Shown piece after piece: positions 43,186 to 52,027 of a stretch of 53,342 nt of DNA (the first letter of the stretch is position 1; the number at the start of each line of letters is the position of its first letter). The DNA is from Candidatus Dormiibacter inghamiae (lineage in GTDB: Bacteria > Chloroflexota > Dormibacteria > Dormibacterales > Dormibacteraceae). The DNA is taken from NCBI GenBank assembly GCA_016464825.1, contig JAEKNQ010000051.1, positions 1-53,342 of the forward strand, in the 5' to 3' direction. The position numbers and the translations under genes are program-made. The notes beneath the pieces are model-generated. The model was given only the letters and a program-made list of their open reading frames with translations, did no database searches and was not told the origin of the DNA.

Positions 43186-43631
43186 GCTCGGGTCGTGTGC
43201 TGTTCGCGGTAGTGGCTGTGGTTGTCCTCGCCGTGGACAGGGTTACGAAGGGTCTTGTCACCGCCAACGTGACGCCAGGCACGGCCCTCACAGCCGGACC
43301 CGGCGTGCAGATAGTGAACACCCACAATTCCGGGGCAGCCTTCAGCCTGGCCCCCAACGCCACCCTGTTCTTCCTGGTCGCCTCGCTGGTGGTCGCTGCC
43401 GGCCTCCTCTATTACATCGTTCGCAATCCCGTGGGCTCAGCGCTGGGCGGCACGCTGGGGCTGGTCATGGGTGGGGCGCTCGGCAATGGTTACGACCGGC
43501 TAGTCCATGGCACTGTCACAGACTTCATAGCGGTGTCCTTCTGGCCGGTCTTCAATATCGCTGACTCGGCGATCACGCTGGGCGTTTTGCTGCTGCTCTT
43601 CGGGTATCTGCGACGTCAGCGAAGCGCTTGA
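43182..43631 (+). CDS. lspA: Lipoprotein signal peptidase (SPase II)
   Basis: Cleaves lipoprotein signal peptides after diacylglyceryl transfer. 149 residues, four membrane segments. The catalytic aspartates lie in [16 protein letters not shown] and [16 protein letters not shown], and the N-terminal part has DRVTKGLV and [13 protein letters not shown], all family landmarks. It would process the lipoproteins at 586-1245 and 1920-2567, among others. The start is TTG 43182 in a TTGA overlap with ileS; the end overlaps rluD the same way. Confidence 0.96.
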   Translation: MSSGRVLFAVVAVVVLAVDRVTKGLVTANVTPGTALTAGPGVQIVNTHNSGAAFSLAPNATLFFLVASLVVAAGLLYYIVRNPVGSALGGTLGLVMGGALGNGYDRLVHGTVTDFIAVSFWPVFNIADSAITLGVLLLLFGYLRRQRSA

Positions 43632-44509
43632 TAGCCGGCGAAGCTGCCGCCGGTCGGCTGGACCGCGCCCTCGCCTTGCTCGATCCGGAGCTGAGCCGGA
43701 GCACCGCTGGCAGGCTGGCCCGAGCTGGGCTGGTGCGGCTCAACGGCGCTACCGCCAAGCCGGCCGACGCCGTACGCGTCGGCGATGTCCTGGAGTACAG
43801 CCCCCTGGAGCGGGTCATGGGCCAGCCGACGCCGGAAAGCATCCCGCTGCGCTTGATTCATGACGACCCGGACTTCGTGGTCGTGGACAAGCCGCCCGGG
43901 ATGGTGGTTCATCCGGCCCCCGGCCATGCGAGCGGCACCCTTGTCAACGCGCTGTTGGGGTTGGGGGGAGAGTGGTCTTTCGCCGGTGGTGAGACCCGTC
44001 CCGGGATCGTCCACCGACTCGACAAGGGCACCTCGGGCCTGATCCTCGCCGCCCGCAACGACGTGGCCCATCGGGCATTGGCCGCGCAGCTGGCGGATCG
44101 CACCTTGAGCAGGACCTACCTGGCGATCGCCAGGGGTGGCCTGGCCGACGTCTCCGGCATGCTGGAGGGCCCCATCGGTCGCGATCCGACGAACCGCCTG
44201 CGCATGGCGGTGGTGGCGGGCGGCCGCCCGGCGCGAACCCGCTACCAGGTACTGGAAAAGAGGGCGGGCCAGACCCTGGTCTGCTGCGACCTAGAAACCG
44301 GCAGGACCCATCAGATCCGCGTCCACCTGACGGCGCTCGGCCATCCCCTGGTAGGTGACGATCTGTATGGCCGGGTCCGTCCGGGCGAGCCGCCAAGGCC
44401 ACTTCTCCACTCCTGGCGTTTGAGACTCCGGCATCCGCTGACCGCTGAGCCACTGAGCTTCGAGGCGCCCCCGCCCCTAGACTTCACCACCTTCTGGGAC
44501 GGTTTGTGA
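43628..44509 (+). CDS. rluD: RluA/RluD-family pseudouridine synthase
   Basis: 293 residues with an N-terminal S4-like RNA-binding part ([20 protein letters not shown]) and a catalytic domain. [17 protein letters not shown], the active-site motif [20 protein letters not shown] near residue 130, and [20 protein letters not shown] near 232 identify the family. It isomerises uridines in rRNA or tRNA; by similarity 23S rRNA is the likely target. The next-gene pair lspA-rluD is conserved in many bacteria. TTG start, TTGA overlap. Confidence 0.94.
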   Translation: MIAGEAAAGRLDRALALLDPELSRSTAGRLARAGLVRLNGATAKPADAVRVGDVLEYSPLERVMGQPTPESIPLRLIHDDPDFVVVDKPPGMVVHPAPGHASGTLVNALLGLGGEWSFAGGETRPGIVHRLDKGTSGLILAARNDVAHRALAAQLADRTLSRTYLAIARGGLADVSGMLEGPIGRDPTNRLRMAVVAGGRPARTRYQVLEKRAGQTLVCCDLETGRTHQIRVHLTALGHPLVGDDLYGRVRPGEPPRPLLHSWRLRLRHPLTAEPLSFEAPPPLDFTTFWDGL

Positions 44510-45096
44510 ACGCTGTCCCCGCCACCGCCAATGCCCTCCTGGTGGTGATCTCGGGACCTGGCGGGGTGGGCAAGGACACGCTCATCGAGATGCTGCTGCG
44601 ACGCAATCCGAGCCTGCGCTACTCGGTCTCCTACACGACCCGGCCCCGGCGCGACTACGAGGTGGACGGCGAGCACTACAGCTTCGTCAGCGTGCAGGAG
44701 TTCGAGTCTCTCATCAAGGCCGGCGAGCTGCTCGAGCACGCCAGAGTCGGCGGCCACTACTACGGCACCTCCGCAAGACGGGTGGAGGAGATTCAGGCAG
44801 CCGGGGTGGACGTCATCCTGAAGATCGATGTACAGGGTGCCGAACAGGTGCGCCAGCGGCGTCCTGACGGCGTCTACATCTTTGTTCTGCCGCCTTCCAT
44901 GGAGGAGTTGACCCGTCGACGGCAGGAGCGCGGCGATCCCGCGCAGCTCAACCTCGACCGACAGCGGCTGGCAGAGTGGGAGATGGGCTTCGTCGATCAC
45001 TACGACCACGCCATAGTCAATGACGACGCCGAGAGGGCAGTGGCTGAGCTGGAGGCGCTCCTGGAGCGAGAGCGCGTCCGGCGGCGCGGTCGCTAA
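44506..45096 (+). CDS. gmk: Guanylate kinase
   Basis: Phosphorylates GMP to GDP. 196 residues: P-loop SGPGGVGKDTLIEMLLRR near residue 14 (an aspartate after the lysine, where Ser or Gly is common), SYTTRPRRDYEVDGEHYSFV near 42 with the GMP-binding Arg/Tyr, YYGTSARRVEE near 85, DVQGAEQVRQRRPDGVYIFV near 107 and lid arginines in RRRQERGD. GTGA overlap with rluD and direct abutment with priA. Confidence 0.95.
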   Translation: MNAVPATANALLVVISGPGGVGKDTLIEMLLRRNPSLRYSVSYTTRPRRDYEVDGEHYSFVSVQEFESLIKAGELLEHARVGGHYYGTSARRVEEIQAAGVDVILKIDVQGAEQVRQRRPDGVYIFVLPPSMEELTRRRQERGDPAQLNLDRQRLAEWEMGFVDHYDHAIVNDDAERAVAELEALLERERVRRRGR

Positions 45097-47076
45097 ATGG
45101 CGCTGTACGCGGAGGTCGCCGTCGAGGCGGCGCGTTCCCTGGGCCGCGAGGCGTACACGTACGCCGTCCCGACAGCTGTTGATGTGGTGCCAGGTCATCG
45201 CGTCTGGATCCCCTTCGGCCCGCGGGGGTCCTACGGCTATGTCCTGGAGGTCCACAGCCGGACGCCCGACCGCGCAGTAAAGGACATCGAGCGGGCCGAC
45301 GCGGAGCCGCTCCTGCAGCCCCATCACCTGCACTTGGCGCGCCTGGTGGCCTACCACTACTGGGCGCCGCTGATCGAGTGCCTGCGTGCGTTCCTGCCAC
45401 CTCGGGTGCGGCTGGGACGTTCCAGCGGCGCCGGGCCGTCGAGCCGGCAGACCCGGCACAGCCGCCTGCTCCAGGTCGCCCTACCCAGCGGACCACCCGA
45501 GGAGGGTCCTGAGCTCAGCTGGGAGCAGGCAGCAGCCGTGCAGGCCAGCCGGGAATCCCGGGCGGTACTCCTGCACGGAGTCACCGCCAGCGGCAAGACC
45601 GAGGTCTACCTGCGGGCGGCGGAGGAGGCAATGGGCCACGGGCTGCGCGTGCTGCTGCTGGTCCCTGAGATCTCCCTCTCGCCACAGCTTTTGACTCGCG
45701 TGGTCGGCCGCCTCGGCCGGCCCGCGGCCGTACTCCACAGCCAGCTGACCGACCTGGAGCGGGCTCAGCAGTGGTGGCGCATCCGCCGGGGCGAGGTCGA
45801 CTTGGTGATCGGCAGCCGCTCGGCCATCTTCGCGCCGATCGCGCGCCTGGGGCTGATCTGCCTGGACGAGGAGGGCTCCAGCGCCTACAAGCAGGACCGC
45901 ACGCCCCGTTACGAGGCCTCCTGGGTGGCACGCCGGCTGGCCGAAATCACCGCTGCCCGCCTCATTCTCGGCTCAGCCACCCCCAGCCTCGAGGCCTATG
46001 CCGAGGCACAGTCAGGCAGACTGCGGCTGGCTGAGCTGCGCCGGCGGGTGGTGGGCCGCCCGGCGCAGGTGGAACTTGTCGACATGCGCCGGGAAGCCCG
46101 ATACGGGAACCGCCTGCCCATCAGCCGGCGGTTGGCCACCGTGCTGGAGCAGAGCTTGGTTCAGGGCGAGCAGGCCATCCTTTTCTTGAACCGCCGCGGC
46201 GCCGCCACGTTCGTCCTCTGCCAGGACTGCGGTGAGTCGGTCAGCTGCCCGGGCTGCTCGGTCGCCATGGTGGAACACCAAGAGCTGGCTGCGCTCTCCT
46301 GCCATTACTGCGGCTACAGCCGGCCGGTGCCCGAATACTGCCAGAACTGCGGCTCCCGGCAGATCCGTGGCCTAGGTGTGGGGACCCAGCGCCTGGAGGG
46401 GATGGTGAAGAAGCTCTGGCCGGAAAAGCGAGTTCTCCGCCTGGACCGGGACTCCAGCCGGGGACCTGACGGCTATCTGGATGTGCTGGAAGCCTTCAGC
46501 GAGGGCCGAGCGGACGTTCTCGTTGGGACGCAGCTGGTGGCCCGCGGCCTCGACCTGGAGACGGTCACGGCTGTGGGTGTGATCGATGCCGACCTGCCAC
46601 TTCACTTTCCCGACTATCGTTCGGCGGAGGCGACGTTCGCGCTGTTGAGCCAGGTCGCCGGCCGGGCCGGCCGCGGCACCCGGTCAGCGACTGTGGTGGT
46701 TCAGACCTCCAATCCCGATCACTACTCATTGCGCCGGGCCGCCGAGGGGGACTATGCAGGTTTTGCGGCAGCTGAGCTGCCTTCTCGCCAGCGCTTCCAA
46801 TTCCCGCCCTTCGGGGAGTTGGCGGTCCTGACCTACAGCCATCGCGACGACGATCAGGCGGCGGCGGTGACGCGGGACGCGGCAGAGGCGCTCGCCGCCG
46901 CGCTGGTCAAAGAGCACCTGGCGGGAATTCGGGTGCAGGGGCCGGCGCCCGCGTTCCTGCACCAGCTGCGGGGCCAGTACCGCTGGCAGGTGACCCTCAA
47001 GGGGGAGGAGCTGAGCAGGATCAGGCCGCTCCTGCCCGGGGGCCGCGGCTGGTCCTTCGACGTGGACCCAGCCTAG
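45097..47076 (+). CDS. priA: Primosomal helicase PriA
   Basis: The replication restart helicase (659 residues). The N-terminal DNA-binding domain (YAVPTAVDVVPGHRVWIPFG) is followed by Walker A LLHGVTASGKTEVYLRAAEE near residue 165. Motif II reads LDEEGSSAYKQD near 257, with Gly instead of the usual His, then ILGSATPSLEAYA near 293. The zinc-binding region has four C-x-x-C pairs (CQDC, CPGC, CHYC, CQNC), and helicase motifs GTQLVARGLDLETV and SQVAGRAGRGT follow. It directly follows gmk. Actinobacterial PriA has lost the helicase motifs; this one has not. Confidence 0.95.
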   Translation: MALYAEVAVEAARSLGREAYTYAVPTAVDVVPGHRVWIPFGPRGSYGYVLEVHSRTPDRAVKDIERADAEPLLQPHHLHLARLVAYHYWAPLIECLRAFLPPRVRLGRSSGAGPSSRQTRHSRLLQVALPSGPPEEGPELSWEQAAAVQASRESRAVLLHGVTASGKTEVYLRAAEEAMGHGLRVLLLVPEISLSPQLLTRVVGRLGRPAAVLHSQLTDLERAQQWWRIRRGEVDLVIGSRSAIFAPIARLGLICLDEEGSSAYKQDRTPRYEASWVARRLAEITAARLILGSATPSLEAYAEAQSGRLRLAELRRRVVGRPAQVELVDMRREARYGNRLPISRRLATVLEQSLVQGEQAILFLNRRGAATFVLCQDCGESVSCPGCSVAMVEHQELAALSCHYCGYSRPVPEYCQNCGSRQIRGLGVGTQRLEGMVKKLWPEKRVLRLDRDSSRGPDGYLDVLEAFSEGRADVLVGTQLVARGLDLETVTAVGVIDADLPLHFPDYRSAEATFALLSQVAGRAGRGTRSATVVVQTSNPDHYSLRRAAEGDYAGFAAAELPSRQRFQFPPFGELAVLTYSHRDDDQAAAVTRDAAEALAAALVKEHLAGIRVQGPAPAFLHQLRGQYRWQVTLKGEELSRIRPLLPGGRGWSFDVDPA

Positions 47077-47243
47077 GGTGCCAAGCCACCCGGCCGGCGG
47101 ATGGCGCGATCCAGATCCTCCTCGGCCATAGGGCCAAACGTGTCACGAGGCTGGCGGCGGACCTGGGAGAACCTGGCTTCGGGCCGGGCGGACCTCAGCG
47201 GGGAGAGCCCAGCCTCGGCGGGCTGCCGCCCCCGCTGCAGGTC

Positions 47244-48062
47244 TCAGCAAAGGAAATCCAGCAGCAGCTCATTTACTCGCTCGGGTGCGTCGAGCTGCAG
47301 CCAGTGACTCGCGTCCTCGATCCTTTCATAGCGGAATACTTCAGTCACGTGTTGGCCGGAGCCCACCACCTGGCCCTCGAGCAGGTAGTCGTCACCGCTT
47401 GACCAGAGACCCATCGTAGGTGCGGCAATCTTGGGGAACTCTCGCCTCGGTCCGACCTCCCGCGTAGGCGGGACGTTGGCGCGATACCAGTTGAGGCCCG
47501 CTCTGAGCGCCCCCGGCCGCGCCAGGTCCGCGACGTACCTGCTGATATCACCGTGACCCCGCGTCCACTCGCGCAGCAGCTTCCAGTCGTCGCGTGGCAA
47601 GAGCGCTTCGGCGATTCCCTCGAACTGAAACCAGAGCATGTACCACGACCTCTCGCGCTGCTCCAGCGGCGGGTCGCGTTGCGTGTTCGGGTGTCCGACC
47701 GACATCGTCACGAGCCGATCGACACGGCCGGGATGCAGTCCGGCGACCACCCAGGCCAGGCCCGCGCCCCAGTCGTGACCGACGACGTGGGCACGCTCGA
47801 TCTCGAGCGAATCCAGGATCGACACGACATCGGTGGCGATGGTGGTGATGCGGTAGAACTCGACTTCGGGGGGCATGTCCGAACCGCCGAAGCCGCGCAG
47901 GTCGGGCACGATCAGGCGAAGGCCTGCCGCGCCGAGTGCGGGGATCTGCTTCCGCCACACATACGAGGAGTCGGGGAAGCCGTGAAGCAAGACCACAGGC
48001 GCCCCGTCGCCCTCGTCGCGGACCGCTAGCGAGATCCCGTCGGCGGTTTCGATCCGCTTCAT
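47244..48062 (-). CDS. Alpha/beta hydrolase, epoxide hydrolase-like
   Basis: A 272-residue alpha/beta hydrolase. It has the oxyanion motif VVLLHGFPDSSYVWRKQIP near residue 25, LIVPDLRGFGGSDMPPEVEF near 50, the nucleophile elbow VVGHDWGAGLAWVVAGLHPG with Asp, and the C-terminal His in DASHWLQLDAPERVNELLLD. An Asp nucleophile followed by W-G fits epoxide hydrolases or haloalkane dehalogenases rather than esterases. The start is ATG 48062, before K-R-I-E-T-A-D-G; the open frame upstream is not coding. About 170 bp separate it from the convergent priA; nothing is recognised there. Divergent from def. Confidence 0.87.
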   Translation of the reverse strand: MKRIETADGISLAVRDEGDGAPVVLLHGFPDSSYVWRKQIPALGAAGLRLIVPDLRGFGGSDMPPEVEFYRITTIATDVVSILDSLEIERAHVVGHDWGAGLAWVVAGLHPGRVDRLVTMSVGHPNTQRDPPLEQRERSWYMLWFQFEGIAEALLPRDDWKLLREWTRGHGDISRYVADLARPGALRAGLNWYRANVPPTREVGPRREFPKIAAPTMGLWSSGDDYLLEGQVVGSGQHVTEVFRYERIEDASHWLQLDAPERVNELLLDFLC

Positions 48063-48143
48063 CGCTCCCAGCTTCGCATAAGCGGCGCCAGGGGGGCGGC
48101 GGGCTGCCGCAGTCTGCAGGACCGAATTTGGACCTAGCGCCGG

Positions 48144-48149
48144 TAGAAT
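48144..48149 (+). promoter_or_regulatory. -10 box of def
   Basis: TAGAAT ends 10 nt before the def ATG at 48160. The transcript would start within about 3 nt of the start codon, so the mRNA is nearly leaderless. No ribosome site is seen. Confidence 0.5.
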
Positions 48150-48159
48150 CTTCGCCCCG

Positions 48160-48660
48160 ATGTCGATCCGTAAGATCCTTGACTTCAAGCATCCGGCTCT
48201 GCGTACCAAGGCCAAGAAGGTGGCTCGCGTGGACGGCTCAGCCGTCCGCCTGCTAGATGATCTGGTCGAGACGATGTACGCCGCCCCCGGCGCCGGCCTG
48301 GCCGCCAACCAGATAGGCGTCGCGCTGCGTGCGATAGTGGTGAAGGGTGATGAAAACCAGCACCACGCTCTCATCAACCCCGAGCTGGTCAAGGCTGAGG
48401 GGAGCCAGATCGGCTACGAGGGCTGCCTCAGCTACCCCGGCTGGGTGGGCGAGGTTGAGCGCGCCGAGCAGGTGGTAGTCAAAGGCCTCAACCGCAAGGG
48501 CAAGCCGGTCAGGATCAAGGCATCAGGTTTTACGGCCCGCGCCTTCCAGCACGAGATCGACCACCTGGACGGCATCCTCTTCACCGACCGCCTGACGGGC
48601 TTGGAGACGCTGCGTCCAGCGGAGGAGTACGAGACCGAGCTGGAGGCGGTGAAGGCCTGA
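48160..48660 (+). CDS. def: Peptide deformylase
   Basis: Removes formyl groups from nascent proteins. 166 residues with all three metal-site motifs: GAGLAANQIGVALRAIV near residue 45, EGCLSYPGWVGEVERAEQV near 88 (Cys ligand) and FQHEIDHLDGILFTDRL near 128 (two His ligands and catalytic Glu). It is followed by fmt in a CTGA stop-start overlap. The def-fmt pair is common, since both act on formyl-Met. Confidence 0.97.
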   Translation: MSIRKILDFKHPALRTKAKKVARVDGSAVRLLDDLVETMYAAPGAGLAANQIGVALRAIVVKGDENQHHALINPELVKAEGSQIGYEGCLSYPGWVGEVERAEQVVVKGLNRKGKPVRIKASGFTARAFQHEIDHLDGILFTDRLTGLETLRPAEEYETELEAVKA

Positions 48661-49550
48661 GCCGGCTCGTCTTCGCTGGATCGGCGCCGTTTGCCGTACC
48701 CGCTCTGCAAGCGCTGACGACCGCTGGACATCAGGTCGAGCTGGTGGTGACGCAACCTGATCGACCCGCCAACCGCCTGCAGATGACGGCCCCGGCCGTG
48801 AAGCTCGCGGCGCAGGAGCTGAGACTGCAGGTTTTCCAGCCTGACCGGCTGCGCGCCCAGGAAGCGGTCAGCCGGCTAGCTGCCCTGAAGCCTGACCTAC
48901 TGGTGGTCGCGGCCTACGGCCAGATAGTGCCGGCGTCTGTTCTGTCCATCCCCACTTGCTGTCCGCTCAACGTCCACGCCTCGCTGCTGCCGCGCTGGCG
49001 GGGCGCGGCGCCCATCGCCTACGCCATCCGGGAGGGCGACCGGGAGACAGGCGTCACCATCATGGCGATGGACGCGGAGCTTGACCATGGCCCTGTGCTG
49101 ACCCGTCAAGAAACTGCCATCCGGCCCCGGGAAGACGCTGTGGAGCTGACCTCCCGCCTGGCGCGGCTGGGCGCCGAGCTGCTGGTCGACACCATCGCCC
49201 GCCTGTCCGAGATTCAGCCGGCGGTCCAGGACCATGCCCGCGCCACCTACGCCGGCAAGCTGAGCCGCAGCGACGGGGAGCTGGATTGGTCGCTGGCGGC
49301 TGAAGCGCTCGACCGTCATGTGCGCGCCTACCGGCCCTGGCCCGGCGTCACGCTTCCGTTTGCCGGCGACCGGGTGAAGGTGCTGAGCGGCCGGCCTCTG
49401 ACAGGTAGGGGTCAGCCGGGCGCCGTTCTGCGGTCTGAGCGCGAGGGGGTTGAAGTGGCCTGCGGCGAGGGTTCCTACCTGCTGAAAGAGGTGCAGCTGT
49501 CCGGCCGCAAGCCCATGCCGGCGCGGCTGCTGGTGGTGAAGCGTGCCTGA
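48657..49550 (+). CDS. fmt: Methionyl-tRNA formyltransferase
   Basis: Formylates initiator Met-tRNA. About 297 residues. The N-terminus SRLVFAGSAPFAVPALQAL matches the family's first strand and begins directly after a CTG at 48657, overlapping the def TGA as CTGA. No in-frame ATG, GTG or TTG lies within about 60 nt upstream or before the first conserved strand. A GTG at 48744 would delete the nucleotide-fold start, so CTG is the likely initiator. Further motifs are NVHASLLPRWRGAAPIAYAI (formyl-THF site) and GDRETGVTIMAMDAELDHGP. It overlaps smpB by 8 bp. Confidence 0.9.
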   Translation: MSRLVFAGSAPFAVPALQALTTAGHQVELVVTQPDRPANRLQMTAPAVKLAAQELRLQVFQPDRLRAQEAVSRLAALKPDLLVVAAYGQIVPASVLSIPTCCPLNVHASLLPRWRGAAPIAYAIREGDRETGVTIMAMDAELDHGPVLTRQETAIRPREDAVELTSRLARLGAELLVDTIARLSEIQPAVQDHARATYAGKLSRSDGELDWSLAAEALDRHVRAYRPWPGVTLPFAGDRVKVLSGRPLTGRGQPGAVLRSEREGVEVACGEGSYLLKEVQLSGRKPMPARLLVVKRA

Positions 49551-50001
49551 GAAGCCGCGGTTCCGCGACGTGGCCGTAAACCGCCGGGCCTACCACGATT
49601 ACTTCATCGACGAGACCTTGGAGGCTGGCCTGGTCCTGGCCGGGACCGAGGTGAAGTCGCTCCGGGCGGGTCGAGCCAACCTGCGGGAGGGCTTCGTCCG
49701 CGTCGACGGCCACGAGGCTTGGCTGGAGAACGTCCACATCAGCGCGTACGAACAGGGTGGGTACACGAACCACGAGCCGATCCGGCCGCGCAAGCTGCTG
49801 CTGCACGCTGAGGAGATCGCCAGCCTGATCGGGAAAGTGAAGCAGAGGGGTTACACGCTGATCCCGATCCGTCTCTACTTCGCCCGCAACCGGGCCAAGG
49901 TCGAGATCGGATTGGGCCGCGGCAAGAAGCTTTACGACAAGCGCCAAGCTCTGGCGGCGGCAGATGCCAAGCGGGAGATGGCACGAGCGCTGCGAGGATA
50001 A
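49543..50001 (+). CDS. smpB: tmRNA-binding protein SmpB
   Basis: Delivers tmRNA to stalled ribosomes. 152 residues with NRRAYHDYFIDETLEAGLVL, GTEVKSLRAGRANLREGFVR, NVHISAYEQGGYTNHEPIRP and KVKQRGYTLIPIRLYFARNR, then the basic C-terminal tail KKLYDKRQALAAADAKREMA. It overlaps the fmt end (GTG 49543). The tmRNA gene lies 55 bp downstream, a common arrangement. Confidence 0.97.
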   Translation: MPEKPRFRDVAVNRRAYHDYFIDETLEAGLVLAGTEVKSLRAGRANLREGFVRVDGHEAWLENVHISAYEQGGYTNHEPIRPRKLLLHAEEIASLIGKVKQRGYTLIPIRLYFARNRAKVEIGLGRGKKLYDKRQALAAADAKREMARALRG

Positions 50002-50056
50002 GTCTCTCGCTGGGCGCGGAGCCGGTAAGCTTCAGAGGCAACAAGAAGTCTGTCCT

Positions 50057-50434
50057 GGGGGCGTCCGGTCTCGACGGGGCAAGTGGGCTTTGGGATTGCG
50101 AGCCGAAGGCGTGAGCGATACAGCGCAGGCAACACAAATGCCAACAATGAGCGACAGCTCGCCCTCGCTGCCTAAGCAGTAAAGGACGAGTTCCCGGGAC
50201 GTAGGAGCCCGGGCATCGCCCCCGGCGGCGCCGGCCGGTCGGGGTAACGGTGTCACATTTGCCGGCTTGCTCGGGCGGGGGTGCGACGGCCCCGCTCAGG
50301 GACTTTCACCGGCGCTGGCCGTCAGGGATCCTGCCGAGAGGAGCCCTGCGGTGAGAGCAAAATCCCGGCTACGCTCGTAGAGATCCCAGGGGACGCTGCT
50401 TCGGACGCGGGTTCAACTCCCGCCGCCTCCACCA
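50057..50434 (+). ncRNA. ssrA: Transfer-messenger RNA (tmRNA)
   Basis: A 378-nt one-piece tmRNA. The ends form the tRNA-like acceptor stem GGGGGCG (50057-50063) with CGCCTCC, and a CCA end is encoded (ACCA 50431-50434). GGTCTCGACGGGG near the 5' end and GACGCGGGTTCAACTCCCGC near the 3' end are the conserved D-arm-like and T-arm parts. The reading frame at 50140-50175 gives the tag ANNERQLALAA and a TAA stop. The L-A-L-A-A ending is typical of bacterial degradation tags. Frames predicted here as protein genes are not real. Confidence 0.96.
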
Positions 50435-50523
50435 ATTTCTGTATCCGCGTCGCGCTGCAGTCGGATCTTCCACGATCTCGACCGCCCGAGGCGGGTGAGT
50501 CCTACGAGAACCGCTCGAAAACG

Positions 50524-51543
50524 CTAGATGGCCGCCGCCTCTAGGACGGCAACGCTACGGGCGGGATGGACCCGCCTCAGCTCGAAACCACCAGCGCGCA
50601 GAAGTTCGTCCCATTCGGCACGCGTGCGCTCGCGTCCGCCGGTCGCAACCAGCATGTTCAGATCAGAAAACTTCCCTTCAGGTCCCTGGTTTGGGGGCTC
50701 GATAATCTGCTCGATTATCAGGAGAAGGCTGTCGTCGCGGCCTGCGGCCCGGATCGTCTTTAGGATGCGTGTGGCTTCGGGGTCGTACCAGTCGTGCAGG
50801 ACGGCCTTCAGAAGGTAGGCGTCGGCGTGCCCGGGGGCCGATTCGAAGAAGTCGCCCGCCACCAGCTTGCACCTGTCGGCGACGCCCGAAGAGGCGACGT
50901 AAGCTCGCGCTGCCTCAATCGTTCCTTCCAGATCGAAGAGCACGCCTTTGACCGCGCGATGGCGTTGCAAAATCGCCGCCAGCAGGAACCCACCGCCGCC
51001 ACCCACGTCCACGACCAAACCCAAGGGGCTGAAGTCGTACGCGACGAGCACAGCGTCCGCGACTTGGCTGGACAGCGAATTCATGGCGCGGTTGAAGATC
51101 GCGACCTCGTCCGGTCGGGACGCACGGTATTCCCATGGCGACACTCCATGCTCCAAGCGGAAGGGATGGCCACCGGTGCGGACGCCCTCGACCAGGCGCG
51201 GCCATGCAGCTTGGTAATAGGGCCTACCGATCAATTCCGCCCAGCCGGCCAGCGTGTCGGGGACATCCGACCGCAAGCCCTCCCCGAGTTCGGTCAATGC
51301 GAAGCGGCGATTGGGCTGCTCCTCAATGACGCCGACCGACGCCAGGGCGCGGAGCAGGCGATAGAGGGCCTCCTCCTGCGAGCCCGTCGCGGCCGCGAGC
51401 TCAGTCCCCGGAGCCGAACTTTGCCCCAACCGGTCAGGGATGCCGAGCGTCACCGCCGCGTGAATCGCGTGCGAGACCTGGTACCCGTTGACCATGCGGC
51501 GCAGGGTTGCCCGGTTCGTCGATCTCGTGCCATCTCTGCTCAC
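50524..51543 (-). CDS. O-methyltransferase, plant-COMT-like family
   Basis: A 339-residue SAM-dependent O-methyltransferase: an N-terminal winged-helix dimerisation domain (MVNGYQVSHAIHAAVTLGIP, then LYRLLRALASVGVIEEQPNR) and a catalytic domain. That domain holds GLVVDVGGGGGFLLAAILQR, the block VLHDWYDPEATRILKTIRAA, and the catalytic-type His near its start. Members methylate small phenolics, hydroxyneurosporene or antibiotic precursors; the substrate cannot be told. It starts at GTG 51543 with GAGGAGAAGG upstream (13 nt from its end). Nothing else in the window suggests a biosynthetic cluster. Confidence 0.88.
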   Translation of the reverse strand: MSRDGTRSTNRATLRRMVNGYQVSHAIHAAVTLGIPDRLGQSSAPGTELAAATGSQEEALYRLLRALASVGVIEEQPNRRFALTELGEGLRSDVPDTLAGWAELIGRPYYQAAWPRLVEGVRTGGHPFRLEHGVSPWEYRASRPDEVAIFNRAMNSLSSQVADAVLVAYDFSPLGLVVDVGGGGGFLLAAILQRHRAVKGVLFDLEGTIEAARAYVASSGVADRCKLVAGDFFESAPGHADAYLLKAVLHDWYDPEATRILKTIRAAGRDDSLLLIIEQIIEPPNQGPEGKFSDLNMLVATGGRERTRAEWDELLRAGGFELRRVHPARSVAVLEAAAI

Positions 51544-51883
51544 TGCGAGTCGTCGCCCTTCTCCTCGGGGATGAGCAGGGGGGAGGCAACGATCTCATTC
51601 GTCGACGCCAACGCCTGGCAGTATGGCAGCAGGGGATCCCCGGTGCCATGGTATACGGGGTTCATCACATCTCAATGGAACCATGTTTGCCAGCTTGTGG
51701 CACCGCTGTCCGGCCTGCATTGGTTCTCAACGTCGCCTTTACCCCGCTTCGCAGGCGTCGCGGCCATCGGGCGGGGCGACTATGAGAGTGGAGTCCTATC
51801 CGCGCCACAATCGGTTGCCTGAGTGGCGCCCAGCGCCGCGCCAGGCGGCAGAGCCAGAGCGAGCAGGAAGGCGGCCGCGGTGG
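51544..51883. other. Intergenic region without recognised gene
   Basis: Short frames on both strands overlap here, but none has a recognisable motif or ribosome site. A minus-strand frame at about 51790-51875 encodes one hydrophobic stretch (TAAAFLLALALPPGAAL). It is off-frame from the small ORF next to it. I see no RNA gene. Confidence 0.4.
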
Positions 51884-52027
51884 TCAGCGTAGAGCACCGA
51901 CCAGCGGCGCCGATGGTCTGTCCTTGGCGCCGCCGAGGCCGGCCGCGGCCACCGTCAGGCCGGCCACCAGCAGAAGCTCCGCCAGGGCACCGGATAGCCG
52001 GCGCCGCGCCGAAGGCTCAGCGGCCAC
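51884..52027 (-). CDS. Possible small membrane protein (47 residues)
   Basis: A GTG at 52027 overlaps the thiolase stop and opens a frame of 47 residues. It holds one hydrophobic segment (ALAELLLVAGLTVAAAGLGG) flanked by basic residues. Coupling to the thiolase supports it. A second hydrophobic stretch lies in another frame just downstream, so it could be half of a frameshifted two-segment protein. No family is recognised. Confidence 0.3.
   Translation of the reverse strand: MAAEPSARRRLSGALAELLLVAGLTVAAAGLGGAKDRPSAPLVGALR

Noticed and set aside
47101..47307. 68-residue Ser/Arg-rich ORF after priA
   Set aside because: No ribosome site or motif, and it overlaps the 3' end of the convergent hydrolase.
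50032..50256. ORFs on both strands over the tmRNA gene
   Set aside because: The region is a complete tmRNA with acceptor stem, tag frame and CCA; these frames lack ribosome sites and homology.
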